A stretch of DNA of 64,000 nucleotides from Tetmemena sp. SeJ-2015 (GCA_027382625.1 JAJKFJ010021059.1:1-64000); one strand, 5' to 3'; positions 23,201 through 34,623 are shown, counted from the first letter of the stretch. Program-made: numbers and translations. Notes: a model not told the origin generated them from the letters alone.

Positions 23201-25449
23201 GCAACACTCTCAGGCAAAGAAGCATTTTCAGTAACCAAGAGCATTCTAAAGTTGTCACTTCTTAAACAAAAGCCTCTCGAGAGCAGTAAAATCTAGATGC
23301 CACAGAGAAGAATGGGAATCAGTCTTTCGTAAATTAAATTTACAATACTTAATGGTAAATGTTTTGGAGGAGTACTATACCATATCTGATGCGGGATAGA
23401 ATGGAGCAGGGATCTTTAACTTTCAAGGAAACTACCTCTCAGAATGGCAACAGCTAGAACTTCTACACCAGAGATAGTGACTTCACTAAAAATTAGAAGA
23501 AGGCTGCTCAAAATAACATGATTCTAGCCTGCTCACCAATCAATGACAACGATGAAAATTATTCCATAAAATATATTTAGCAGTTGCCTAATTTTTAAAT
23601 TACTTGAACAGTGGAAACGTGAGCTACCAAGAAGACTTAAGTGCATTCATGAATAACGGAAAGAACAGCAATGCATTGCCTCAGAGCAGGGGAGAAAACT
23701 ATACCACTCTTCATCAACAGAGAGTGTCTTAGAATGCAAGTTAAAATGAAGGAATACAGATATAGAGAGAAGAATCTCAAGTTATTGAGATAAAGTAGAG
23801 GCTAAATCTAGAGCAAGATGTGAGCAGCATGCTTATTAACTCATCTCCAGAGATTGTGACTCCTCAAAACTAAAGAGTGGCAACTCTTGAATCTCCCTTT
23901 GAAGTCAGATCTAGAGAAAGAGCTAGCAAGAGACATATGAGGGTCCCTTCTTGTGTTGACGAGCAGAGCTACATGTTTGGAGAGACCTTTGGAAATAATT
24001 AGAGCAGAATATGCAGTGGAGAAGCAGGAGACAGTGGACTCGATGTGGCCTAGCTGCAATCTTAAACTTTGATTATCCACGAGCAATCTCCTTCTCCAGA
24101 CACCTCTAGATTAATTTGAAGATATCTTTTAAAAGATTCCATATGGCCTAGAGCTAGTGCACCCCTCAGAACTTAATAAATATTGAGGAAAGACAAAATG
24201 ATTTCTCTCCTTCAATGTGCTTTTTATGATTAGAGCAGAATATCAGCGTCATCTTCGTATTCTGAGTCTTAGGCGAGTGTGAGCAACTGTGACTCCAGAT
24301 TTAGCGAGGAGAGTAGCTACCTTCGCCCTGAGAAGAAGCAGAAGAAGAGGCAGTTCAATCCAAGCAACACGAGTGAGAACTTTGGACTAATAGGCTACGA
24401 TTAAATTGTGCTCGAAAGGAAATCAGAAGAAGAGCTTAATGAGATTATATTTTTTATTAAGAGCTTAGACAAAAGAAGATGGAGGATTAGTCTGCTTAAG
24501 AATCAAGGGGATGCCAGCTGGATTCATACAGCTCAAACAACAACAGCCATTTACCAAAATCAAATAAAAATATTTTATAAAATAAAACCAACTTATTCTA
24601 CCATTGAAAGCAATTTAATCTCTTTCATTTTAATTTACATTTTTTATCTCTTGAGATTAGTTCTAATCTCAGCACTCTTATAAGTCAGTAAACAACAGGT
24701 ACAACTAGAGACACTCTCAACTCATGGAGATAGAGGACTACTACAACCATGACCAGCCTAGTCACATTCAAACTCTCAATGGATTGCAAAATCTTGCTCG
24801 CCAAGATTCAGGCTCAGATTCAGATAAAGTCATTGAGATCTCTGTGATAGCTTCAAGCCCAGAATTATACAAGCACAGCTCTAAGACTATGCAGTCTCAG
24901 TAAAGCAACTAGTTTTCGATTGTAATTGAAAGACAGCAGAATCAACTTGATGATGGCACTTGTATAATGAATCCATCATTTGAGGAACAGCAAGACTTGA
25001 GGCACCTTCCTCAAGACACGAGCAGAAATTTCGCCTCTCCCTCATCTAGAGCGCAGCAAGTAGCTTAATCAGCGGAGGAAATCAACTTCAACAACTCACC
25101 TGATACAAGAAGAGTTTTGTAGCCTTCTAAGTCTTAGAATAAGCTTTATCAGCCGAATACAGCTTAAAGCAGAGATGAAAATTATCAACTCATAAAGCTG
25201 CAGGGAATGAGGCAGGAAAGCTTCTTCATGGACCATAGTGTTATACAAACTGAGAACACTGCGCTAGGTATTTCTAAAAACATAATAAGCAAGGAGAATA
25301 TCAATCCAAATGGTAGCAATGCTAGTCTAGAATTGGACAAATTCAAAATGTAGAATCAAACATCTGCAAGCACAATTAATTAGGCTCATTTACAACCTGC
25401 TAGCAGCATTGCAATTGCTTAGAAAAGCAAGATAACTAGAATGATTTGA
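20226..25449 (+). CDS. Very long Gln/Ser-rich protein with N-terminal coiled coil, unknown function
   Basis: Starts at ATG 20226 (MEEFKNVQWDILIDDLQ). After a probable intron from 20350 it continues as a charged coiled-coil segment (LERIYERKYQHYLKETVKMQ), a GT-AG intron (20750-20814), and a helix VVNKKRRNDMRRFQSYLQ. A frame open from about 20980 to 21435 follows. A reading of roughly 680 residues from about 21570 to 23610 has no TGA. It includes a compact, less biased segment near 22880-23060 (IPQNHVKVDDILRVTFID) that may be a folded domain. Ser/Gln-rich tails run on to TGA 25447-25449. AT-rich breaks at 20940-20980, 21435-21570, 23590-23610 and 24540-24690 are likely IESs. No family recognised; most like large structural proteins of ciliates. 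Confidence 0.6.
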
Positions 25450-25493
25450 TTAATGGAATTTATAATTCGCTTTGATGTTTGGAAATTTCTCTC

Positions 25494-25503
25494 TATGATG
25501 AAC
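25494..25503 (+). repeat. Scrambled-junction pointer TATGATGAAC (CCP5 3' segment start)
   Basis: Ten bases identical, in inverted orientation, to 27526-27535. Joining the two segments here gives [15 protein letters not shown], matching CCP5 homologues. Confidence 0.88.
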
Positions 25504-27439
25504 TAATCAAAACTTTTCTCTTATGGGATGAAGCCAGTCTACAGAATATTACCCAGAGGATAAATTCAGTGGGAAAGAGTTTAGAGTGACGTCACTTATC
25601 AGAAGTATTCTAAGGAGCACTTTGAAATATCTTGGAGCCATTTCTTCATCAATCAGTCCAACTTGGAACAGACTTACTTTGCTTTTTGTGAACCGTTCAG
25701 CTATTAAGAATGCCAATCCAAATTTAATAATGGATAAATTTTTCTATGTTTAAATTGGCCTATTTGGAGAGGAAGCTTTAACAGAGCAATAAGATTTATT
25801 TTGTGAGAGAGCTTTTGAATTATTCGCTGGATCATAGGCGGATCGATCTTCTTACTTTCCCCTTCATACAGGAATCTGATGTTCGATAGAGAGAGACTTA
25901 TTTTTAAATCATACATTATTCTTACATTTTATATTTTGACTGGTTGAGAATCTGTTCCCAACTATGACGACAAATGAGAGCAGACCATATAGAGCAAGGA
26001 AAAAGCCTACCTATATTTTTGTCAGCGAGAGTCCACCCTGGAGAAGTGCCTTCAAGTCATTGTCTTAATGGGATTCTTGATTTCTTGAGTGACGAAGATG
26101 ATAATAAATAATGTTTAATTGTTTGATCCAGTGAGTTAGGCACTCCTCAATCTCTTTGTTGTCAAAATTATCCCGATGCTTAACCCTGATGGAGTGGCCC
26201 GTGGTCACTACAGACTGGATCCTTTGGGCAATAATCTGAACAGATTCTATGAGAACCCCTTGCCCGACAAAAAAGCCCTCAATCTATGCTGCCAAGATGA
26301 TTATCAAGAGTATCTATGATCAAAAGGCCTAAGTCAGTCTAAAAAAAAATAGATCTTTAAAGAAATTTTAATTAATTGAATATGAATGAGTGTTCGACGA
26401 CAACTCTTATTACAACTTGGAGATTGAGGACATAAATGGAGGATTGTATTTGTACATGGACCTCCATGCCCATGCAGGTAAGAGAGGCTGCTTCATCTAC
26501 GGAAACTATTTATCTATTTGATTTCGAGGACTTCGACTGCCAGGTGAAGGCACTCATGTATCCCAAACTGATCTCTCAGAACACTCTCAACTTATAAATC
26601 TTATAAATAAACTTTGACTTCCAGGAGTCTAACTTCACTGAGAAATTAATGAAGAAGAAGGATCGAATCACCTAGTAAGATAACGACGTCAAGACCAGAG
26701 AGGGAGCAGGGAGAGTGGCCATCCATAAAGACTGTGGTAACTTGATCTACTCCTATACCATGGAGTGCAACTACACTGCTGGCACCCGCCTCAATTACAT
26801 TCAAAAGAGAATTGATGGAGTATCTGGTAGAACCCTATAGGAATAAGATGATGTGCTTGATTCCAACTCTTCTTAAATTAAATTGATGACTCAAGTATGT
26901 ATGAGAGCTATCATCTAGAAGTAGTCTAGGCTTCGAGACTGCCTGATATAGTTCCTCAAGTTCAATTCACAGCTAGGATAATGAACGACATAGGCAGAGC
27001 TGCCATTACTGCTATCTTAGACTTAGTGGATAGAAACCCTTCGCCTAGAGTATACGGGACGCTCACTTAGCAAGTCGTTCAGGATGTGGTTAAGTTTGCT
27101 CAAATCCTTCAACTTCAAATTCAATAAGCAGCCATATTAGGACTTGAAACTCAAAGAGAAAGGAAGGGCAAAAAGGGCACTGGAAAGAAGGGGACTGGCA
27201 AGAAAGGCACCAAGAAGGGCAAGACAAAGGACTCAGATAAAAACAAGGATGGAAAGATAAACGTGCTCCCTGTGGGAATCGGATAAAATGAAAAGTCAGC
27301 TCTTAGTAGGGCCAAACGCAAAGCCTCTGATGACTTATTCATGGAACAGAAGAATAAGATTGCTAATGATGATAAGAACCTGCATTTGTCAAAACCTTCT
27401 ACTAAGATGAAGAAAACAAAGTCTACTAAGCAGCTGTGA
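25494..27439 (+). CDS. AGBL5: Cytosolic carboxypeptidase (CCP5/AGBL5-like), 3' germline segment
   Basis: M14 zinc carboxypeptidase of the tubulin-deglutamylase group. This plus-strand segment begins at pointer TATGATGAAC and encodes [30 protein letters not shown] sequence ([17 protein letters not shown]), [23 protein letters not shown] (zinc His and Glu), [42 protein letters not shown] (zinc His), [15 protein letters not shown] and SYTMECNY (catalytic Glu). It ends with a Lys/Gly-rich tail at TGA 27437-27439. Interruptions at 25725-25756 and 26880-26884 carry pointers. Others near 25900, 26025 and 26105, and a one-base slip at the A6 run 26269-26274, were seen. The N-terminal CCP domain is missing here and lies inverted at 27526-27985. 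Confidence 0.9.
25725..25756 (+). other. IES, 32 bp, pointer AAATT (CCP5 gene)
   Basis: AAATT at 25720-25724 and 25752-25756. Removal joins SYQECQSK to [20 protein letters not shown]. Confidence 0.85.
26880..26884 (+). other. Zero-spacer IES candidate: tandem pointer AAATT-AAATT (CCP5 gene)
   Basis: AAATT at 26875-26879 is immediately repeated at 26880-26884. Dropping one copy restores the frame from SNSSQI into [15 protein letters not shown]. Confidence 0.6.
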
Positions 27440-27525
27440 TAAATAAAAGGCAAAACTTATACTTGTAGAAGTAACATTACAAATATAGATTAAATTTAAT
27501 TTCTTGTGCTTAAATTATCATATTT

Positions 27526-27535
27526 GTTCATCATA
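27526..27535 (-). repeat. Scrambled-junction pointer TATGATGAAC (CCP5 5' segment end)
   Basis: Minus-strand copy of the 10-bp pointer at 25494-25503. Flanking bases differ on both sides, as expected at an MDS end. Confidence 0.88.
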
Positions 27536-27985
27536 TTCTTTATCGTGAAAATAACGAGCGTGTCTTTGGGATGCCAGTCACATAGAAATGAAACCAGCAT
27601 CTATAAGTCTTTAATCTAAATTTACTAATTTAATTTTAAAGTAGGCGATTGGACTACATCATAAGCATCGTCGCACAAGTATAAATCGAATTTTAGCAGC
27701 TTCTAAAAAAGGATTAAACAAAAGTTAATTCTATGAAGGTCTTTTTCAAATATAAGCACTCTACCTTTTCAATTGAGTTCTCTGGACTAGGCATAACTCC
27801 AAACAAGTTGCCTGAGTCAAACTCACTGCAGAACGTTATCCCGTCAAATCTAAATGTGTTCCAAGCTGGCGGCACAGCTCGCGCCCCATAAGCTGCCCCT
27901 CCAGGCTTTTGATATTACCAACTAATACAAGAGTTGAACTTAATTGAGAGTCTTAATAATTTTGGACTTACGCAGTTTTCTCCAT
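27526..27985 (-). CDS. AGBL5: Cytosolic carboxypeptidase (CCP5/AGBL5-like), inverted 5' germline segment
   Basis: Minus-strand reading gives the CCP N-terminal domain missing from the plus-strand segment: GGAAYGARAVPPAWNTF, then FCSEFDSGNLFGV (the conserved FDSGNL motif), a GT-AG intron (27703-27764), CWFHFYVTGIPK and TLVIFTIKNMMN. It ends at pointer 27526-27535, identical to the pointer opening the 3' segment at 25494. A possible start is ATG 27985 (MEKTAQ), with one unresolved frame change before GGAAYG and another near 27565. In the germline this 5' piece lies downstream of, and inverted to, the rest of the gene, so inversion is needed to build the functional enzyme. Confidence 0.85.
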
Positions 27986-28170
27986 TAGTTATTTTGTCGC
28001 TAGTTATTTATAAAGTGTCTGTCAGTAATATTAATAATAATGACAATCAATCGTAATTTGCAGATATGAGTATTTATTTAATCATCCTAAGTCACTCATT
28101 CTTTTATTCAGTGCTAAACTTTTCACTCATTACTATGGTTTATGTTATAATTGAAAATATAAAAATCAAA

Positions 28171-28673
28171 ATGAACTCTGCGGGATTCGTTGGAGGCTCT
28201 CTCAAGCTCAAAGGCAATTTGCAAAGCAGCAAGGTGCACAAGCAAATTACCAAAACTATCAGCAAGGACTCCAAGAAGAAAGATAAAAAGTCACACAAGA
28301 AACATGACAAGAAGGAGCACAAGAAGAAGAAACACTCAAAGAGAAAGCACTCCTCTTCGTCGTCTGAGTCTGACTCTGAGGATTCAGACTCTTCCAAGCA
28401 TAAGTCATCTAAGAATGAAGAAGTAAAGCTAAAGGAGGTGTCTATTACAGAGCAGAATATTCCTTAAAGTCTTTAAGAAACAAGTCCAGTTAAGGCCGGA
28501 CCACTTCATGACTGAAAGCGAGAGAAGATACCAGGAAGTCCAGAGACAACGCTTAGCAGCAACGCATCTAGGATAAGGCAAATAAAAACCACAGAGAGAA
28601 GATAGAAGAGTTCAATAAAAGGCTATCAAAGCTTCCAGAGCACTTTGATATACCCAAGGTTGGACCTGGCTGA
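28171..28673 (+). CDS. FAM32A: FAM32A homologue (nuclear, spliceosome-associated)
   Basis: ATG 28171 gives [15 protein letters not shown], the FAM32A N-terminal GGLKLKG-type start, then a long Lys/Ser-rich region ([19 protein letters not shown]). The conserved C-terminal helix and tail follow: [31 protein letters not shown] and [13 protein letters not shown], ending at TGA 28671-28673. In humans FAM32A sits in the catalytic spliceosome and its C-terminus reaches the active site. A 13-bp IES at 28553-28565 restores the helix. One more frame change between about 28455 and 28490, with no clear pointer, separates the Lys-rich part from the C-terminal helix. Confidence 0.88.
28553..28565 (+). other. 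IES, 13 bp, pointer CAACGC (FAM32A)
   Basis: CAACGC at 28547-28552 and 28560-28565, with only seven bases between the copies. Removal joins YQEVQRQR to [12 protein letters not shown] exactly. Confidence 0.88.
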
Positions 28674-28728
28674 AATAATTTACTTACTTACTTGCTATCT
28701 TAATTAATTTCTTAACCCTAAAGTATTT

Positions 28729-31700
28729 TTGAAAAATGAGAATGATGATAATCTGAATTCCTCACTAATTAGAAATAAGTTGATTAATAAAATGCTTCGA
28801 ATGCAAACTATCCCCAAGAAAGATGAAGGAGGGAATAATAATGCACCTTTCAAGAAAAGATACTCTTCTTTTTACAGAACTCTTATTTTTTCTCCTAATG
28901 GAAATCCAACAGGCACAGTTTTCTCAGACTTCATCAGGAACATGCCAGGTTAATCAGCTTCAAATAAATAATAAGATCATTAAAAAAATAGTAACAAGCT
29001 AACAAGCACTTTGATAGTGGGAAAGAATCCACCTTAATTTCTTGGTGTCAGCTAACTTAAGAAGTAAGCCAGTCTTTCTATCTTTGATGGCTTGTCAAAG
29101 AAAGTAATATCAGATAGATAAAAAGGAGACTCATAATTGAATACTGAGGTTGTGAATGGTGTTCACTCTTAAGTCTAATCTACAAAGGAGGAGAAGCCCC
29201 ATCAATAATAACTCCAGCTCGTAGAAATTAAATAAAAGTTCATGAACAGAGTTCAAGCCAATTCAAAACTCAGTGTTTAGTAGCTTCATAAACTTTTCAT
29301 ATAATAAATTGTCAATAATTTGCCGGATTCTTATTTAGATAAGAGTCTTCAAGCATGACTTCTGCCACCAGTTTTTCCAATTTCCAAAGTCAAGATCCCA
29401 AACTTTCTTAAAGAGGATCCTTAAATGTGCCACTAGGATTTTAATTTCATTATAATTAAGATTCGTTAGCCCAGAATAATTCTAAAAATAATAACCCTAA
29501 AATTTTTCATACTCTTCAAAAATTTAAATTCTCAGGAATTAAAAATTAATTCAAATTTAAAAAATTTATAAAATTGATAGTAAATAGAAGTTTAAATTTA
29601 TCAAAAAAAAAAGCTAGGCAGTGGTTTTAAAAAGGTGATAGGTAAACTAAAACTTGGTTTAGATTGTTTTTGGGAAAACTCAAAAAAAAGGGGGGTGTTC
29701 TAGGATGAAGAAATTGAAGATCTAGGAATAGGTGTGGATGAACAACCCAGAATCCAAAACAAGTCAGATAAATCAGGCAAGAGAGAAAGCGTCTGGTTCT
29801 TCCAAAAGCAAGGATTTTATAAATGCTGCTTTAAAATATCTATTTTAAATTTGGTATTGCAGCTCAGCAACTCTAATCTCAAAACGAGCGAAAGGGAGGC
29901 ATTATAGGCTTGTCTAATTCTAAGAGCATTATTGATTTTTAAAGAGAAAGCCAATGACAGCGAGAGGGAACACCGCAGACCATCAATACATTTCGCTATA
30001 AAACTCAAAGAAGACCTTTCTGAATACTGAAGGGGAGCCTCGCACCTAGCGGCAGTCTGGAGGAGCTAATGACCGCAGTTTTATTCTGAGAGTGGAGGAG
30101 ATAACTGATGCTCCTATGCTGGATGAGGTAAAGACCCGCATAGAAGGAGGACTACATTCTTAAATCCTCAAAAAGTACAAGAGCGATGTGAAACTGGAGG
30201 AGTATGGGCACCACCATGCTTACTTAAGAAAGAACGTGGAGTGCAAGGACATGATGTATGGAATAATTCAAGATGTGAAGCAGAAGACTCCCTTCAATAA
30301 GCTCAAGTCTGAGGAGTATCTGGCGATTGAGAAACTTATGATGGACTTGCTAGCTCATGAGAAAGGACTTGGTGATAAACTAGTTCAGCATAGAACTTTC
30401 ATCACCCATTCAATAATAATCCATAATTTCATTATAAGCTCCTATACAAATGTGATTGCTTCGTGAAGCACGAGAACCAACTTAAAGCTAAACCAATATA
30501 GTCAATTAATCTCCTTTAAAAAGCAAAAAATTGATTTTACTATCGAATAGATGAAGCAAGAAAAATAGAAGAAGGACTAAGATATGAAATAAAACTTGCA
30601 GAGAAGATATCTTAACTAGCAGCATAATGAAAACTTAGACAAGCTTTCTATTTCTCAGAAAGTGGGCTCATTCATTTCAAACATCTCTCTTAATAATCTT
30701 TCTCCAGAAGGGATAAACCAATTCAAATAGTAAGTAAGGAGTAGTTTTAAAAGTAACACATCAAGATCATAGTCCCTCTGATATTTAGAAGAAAGGAAAT
30801 CTAAAATCTCCTTTCTTAAACTATTTTAATTCCTCTTTGCTAATACAAAGATAAATCTATAGAGTAGACTAGGATCTGTAAAGCAAGTTATCTCAATTAA
30901 AGATATTCGGGCTTCAATCTCTAATAATTTTTAATCTCAAAGTTAAAGGAGTTTAGTAGCTCAAGTAACTCCAAGTGTGCAGCACAATACTAATCAGGAT
31001 TAGCTAGATGGGTTACCTCTACAGTATAGCACCCACTCTTTATAAGGATCCTCATAGATAAATGCTGCTTCCAATCATCCACCTCAGATTATAGAAGAAA
31101 GAGGTCTCTCAATAAACGAGCAGAGGATCTAGAAATAGTATACTTTAAATACATAGATTATTGTCACTCATTATTTTGTTATAGTTTACAAATCAGTTTC
31201 TGAAAACAGTATCAAGCTAGGCCAAATGAAAAATATTTTAAAAATTTTTTAAATGGTTTAGGACTATCTGTTAAGCCACAGAGATAAAACTCAATTGAAG
31301 TTTGACACTAAGTTCGCAGAGATCATGGCTAAGATTGAGAAAGAGCTGCAGCAAAAGAATTAAAGTAAATTCGGTTGGCTTCCAAAGCCTAACAGACTCG
31401 CCTGAAGTAACACTAGATGTGATGCACAAGTGGCTGAGGCAGTTGATTAAGATAATCTAAGGCTTATTAGCAGCAATTAAGAACTATAGAGACTTAACCA
31501 GCTTGGAGAAGAAGATCTTGAGATAGTTTAGAATGAAATTATTTCCATATTTCATTTCAAAAGATTCAATTTCATGTTTATATGTTTGTAATAAGCATTA
31601 TCAAGCCAAAGGATAAAATTTGAAAGAGTAGTTGGAGAAGATAAAGTAAAGAGCTTCAAAACTTTCAGATTATGAGAGCATCAAAGCAAAGTTTATCAAA

Positions 31701-32543
31701 TTTATTGCTTTGTGTTTTTTAAAGTTTGAAGAGAAATAAATGGAAATAGAGGAAACTCGGTCTAAGAAACCAATAATTTTAAAAGATAAGAAAAGAGAGC
31801 AAGAAAATGAGTTGCTAAAGTAAATAGTCACAAGTTCTAACTTTAAATCTCAAACTGGAGAAATAAAAGTCGCTAAGTCATAAACTCAGTAGCTATTTAT
31901 AAAAAGACCTAAAACCTAAAATAGTAACTTTTAAAGAGCCAAATCTGCATTTAAAGTTTAACCCAAGTTTATACACATCTTAAAAATTTAATCATCTTTT
32001 AGTTAAATAATCTGATAGGCAGAGGGAAAATATTAATGGCACAGGTAATGAGGAGGTACATTTTCTCGAGAATTAGATCCAACAAGCAAAGTATGAAAGA
32101 AGAGTCATCAACTATAAGATTAACGAGATGAGAGTTTTAAAATTGCACACATATTAATTTGTAAGCTTTTGATCCTGTGATATACCTGACTGAAGATATA
32201 AATTAAGAAAGGTAGAAACTTCTTTTATATTTTTTGTATTCCCGATAAGAGAGATGAAATTAAATTAGAAAAACTGCTCCTTTTTAGGAAGCAGCTTCTC
32301 TAAAAGAACTCTCTAGTAAACTTGATAGGCTCTTCATCAACCAAGAATTTGGATTTGAATGTCGACCTAGATTCTATAAAGTATTTTGATAAGAATTCAA
32401 CACAGTTTACCAAATTGCTTCAGCACCAAAGACCTTAGACAACCAGAAACTTAGGCGAGAGAAATTCAAGGACTGCCTCTGCCTACTATATGCTAAAGAA
32501 TAAACACAAAAACCTAGCCAGCTATAATCAATGGATGCAATGA
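28729..32543 (+). CDS. Gln/Lys-rich coiled-coil protein(s), unknown function (approximate, perhaps two genes)
   Basis: I do not recognise a family. An open stretch from 28729 (KNENDDNLNSSLIRNKL) runs to TGA near 29357. After an AT-rich interval a second stretch, about 29700-30030, is followed by a well-formed segment at about 30010-30390 (RSFILRVEEITDAPMLDEVK, then a charged helix LEEYGHHHAYLRKNVECKDM) that looks like a folded domain. From about 30480 to 32543 come coiled-coil stretches (LQQKNQSKFGWLPKPNRLA, LEKIKQRASKLSDYESIKAK), ending at TGA 32541-32543. Frame changes at AT-rich spots are probably IESs. The break near 30400-30480 may separate two genes. Confidence 0.45.
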
Positions 32544-32657
32544 TTTAATTTATCAATCAGATACTCTCACTTCTTATTAACAACTACAGATGTAAAATTT
32601 GGTTGAGAACAAGGTGGAAATTTCTAATCAAATCTTTTAAAGTATTAAATTTGTGAA

Positions 32658-34368
32658 ATGTCTGAAGTCCGCAACTTTATGAGTGACCTCGCTCGCTCTA
32701 TGGGAAAAGATCCCTCTGTGATGGAGAACTTCATCTAGATGTACTACTCTCTTTTAGCTTTGAACTTTATTATAGACTTGAGGATAACTGGCTGGACACA
32801 GTTGATGCTTTGAAGCAAGTGACAGATGATCAGTGGAATGAGCTTAAATTGCCTATGGGAGTCAGGAACCAAATCAAGAAGAGACTTGCTGACATCTCGC
32901 AGGGAGTTTGGAAATAATTTGTGCCTTGATTTTAGTTCAGATGCCAATTTAGGTTGAGGTTCAACAGAGAACTGCAGATGTTGAAATGATCGACACTTCA
33001 ACCAGCAACTAAACTGCTGTGCGCTCTGGAGCTTTCGAAGAGCTCAAGCAGTCTAATGCAAGACCTCAATAGCAGAATTTTTAAAGCATGGAAGAAATGA
33101 AGAAGAACGAAACGAAGTAAGAGTGCCAAGCTGCATTAAGGTATATCTATGAAGATATAGAGTTGAAGTTATTCATAAGATAAATTGGAGAACTTGAGAC
33201 ATCATGATTAAGCTGGAGACATGGCTGCTCATCAAGATACTGTCCAGACTTTGCTAAAACTGATTTCAAATCTTCTTCTTAAGCCTTTGGATCCCCAAGT
33301 AAGAAGACTCAATAAGTCTAATGCTGCAATCCAGAGGAAGATTCTGAATTTCAACTCTGCCTGTCGGTTCCTAGCCTTGGTAGGCTTTGACTTTCATAAG
33401 AATCCCTCTCAAGTTGAAGTGGTTGAATACTCAAAAATCAATTTGGAAGCTGCTTAGGATGCGATCAATGAGCATGTTTTAAACATTGGAGGACAAGTTA
33501 TGAATGCTCCCGCCTTCAATCCTTACCAATCAGCAGTTTCTTCTAAATCTTTGAGAGGTTTGCTTTAAATATGGTATTTTGAACCTTGTTTACTACCTTC
33601 GACAAGCTTCCAGTTCAGAAAAATGCAGGTGACTAACTCAACTTCTATGATCCAAGCGAAGTCAACAAAGAAATTGAGAAGATTCAAGAGTAGAGAATGG
33701 ATTGAATCATTCTTATATTGACTCTTATTGAATTGCTTTGAATGGAAATGCTGAAGCAAACTCAAGTGCATGATAGAGACATCAAGGTGTTCAACGCATC
33801 TTCCAAAGGCACCAATCTCAAGTCTTTCCTCATGGAGTTGGACAGATAAGAAGCTGAGAGACTCAAGGAACTTAAGCTCACCGAGGAAAAGCTAGAAGAT
33901 GCCATCGCAAAGAAACAAGCACTACTCTTTATGGCTGAGAATGAGAAGCACTCCCACTTCCGCAACAAGCGCCAAGAAGATTTCGAGCGCATCCAAAAGC
34001 AGCAAGTCTACACAACTGCTCTGGTCAGAATCAAGTTCCCTGATGACTATGTCATACAAGGCACTTTCGGTGCACTTGAGAAATTTGAAAACCTCTACAA
34101 CTTTGTCAAAGAGCATCTTTATACATAGGACAGACAGTTCTATATCTAAACATATGATAATTTAAGTGCATTAATTTATTATAGATTTAAAATTTACGAA
34201 ACCCCTCCCAAGAAAATTCTTACTGACATGAAACAGACACTGAAGTAGTGCAGACTAGTCCCAAGCGGCATGCTTTACTTCGGATGGAGTGATTTGGATT
34301 AAACGAAGATGCAGGATGGACCTTTTCTTGATATTGCAGCTCTTCAGAACAAAATAATTGTCTTTTGA
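32658..34368 (+). CDS. UBXN6: UBXN6/UBXD1-like p97 cofactor (PUB and UBX domains)
   Basis: Adaptor of the AAA ATPase p97/Cdc48. ATG 32658 gives MSEVRNFMSDLARSMGKDPS. After an insert (32754-32779) a small SAM-like helical segment follows (WLDTVDALKQVTDDQWNELK, LPMGVRNQIKKRL). A PUB domain lies at about 33220-33480 (DTVQTLLKLISNLLLKPLD, RFLALVGFDF), then a coiled coil (FLMELDRQEAERLKELK). A UBX domain runs from TALVRIKFPDDYVIQGTFG through FYNFVKEHL-type sequence to YETPPKKILTDMKQTLKQC and LVPSGMLYFGWSD, as in UBXN6, ending at TGA 34366-34368. An in-frame insert lies at 34149-34196. Extra frame changes near 32930, 33200 and 33560-33720 are unresolved. Confidence 0.88.
32754..32779 (+). other. 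IES, 26 bp, pointer CTT (UBXN6-like gene)
   Basis: CTT at 32751-32753 and 32777-32779. Removal joins MYYSL to EDNWLDTVDAL in frame. The pointer is short, so the exact edge is uncertain. Confidence 0.6.
34149..34196 (+). other. IES, 48 bp, in-frame, pointer TA (UBXN6-like gene)
   Basis: TA at 34147-34148 and 34195-34196. Removal joins DRQFYI to YETPPKKIL inside the UBX fold. The AT-rich insert is a multiple of three. Confidence 0.6.
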
Positions 34369-34623
34369 TATTTCAATCTTCAAGTAAATTAACTTTATAC
34401 ACTAACTTTCTGATATGAATTAGAACTGTAAGTAGTTGTATAAGAGAGGGAAAATAAGTATTGTCTAATTGAAAAGGTGTTTACTTATTATAAGTTGTTG
34501 ATTCTACAGAAGCCATATTACTTTTAGTGAGTTACTTTGTAAATTGCCATAATAGCCTTCTTTATATTTAGCCTTAATTTATTTTCTATCAGAATACAGT
34601 GCCACTCGCTCATCAATATAAAA

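Noticed and set aside
27733..27912. Plus-strand ORF of 59 codons starting MKVFFKYKHSTFSIEF
   Set aside because: The opposite strand encodes the CCP N-terminal domain with the FDSGNL motif, so this is a shadow.
28140..28397. Minus-strand acidic/Cys/Phe-rich open frame
   Set aside because: Antisense shadow of the Lys/Ser-rich part of FAM32A.
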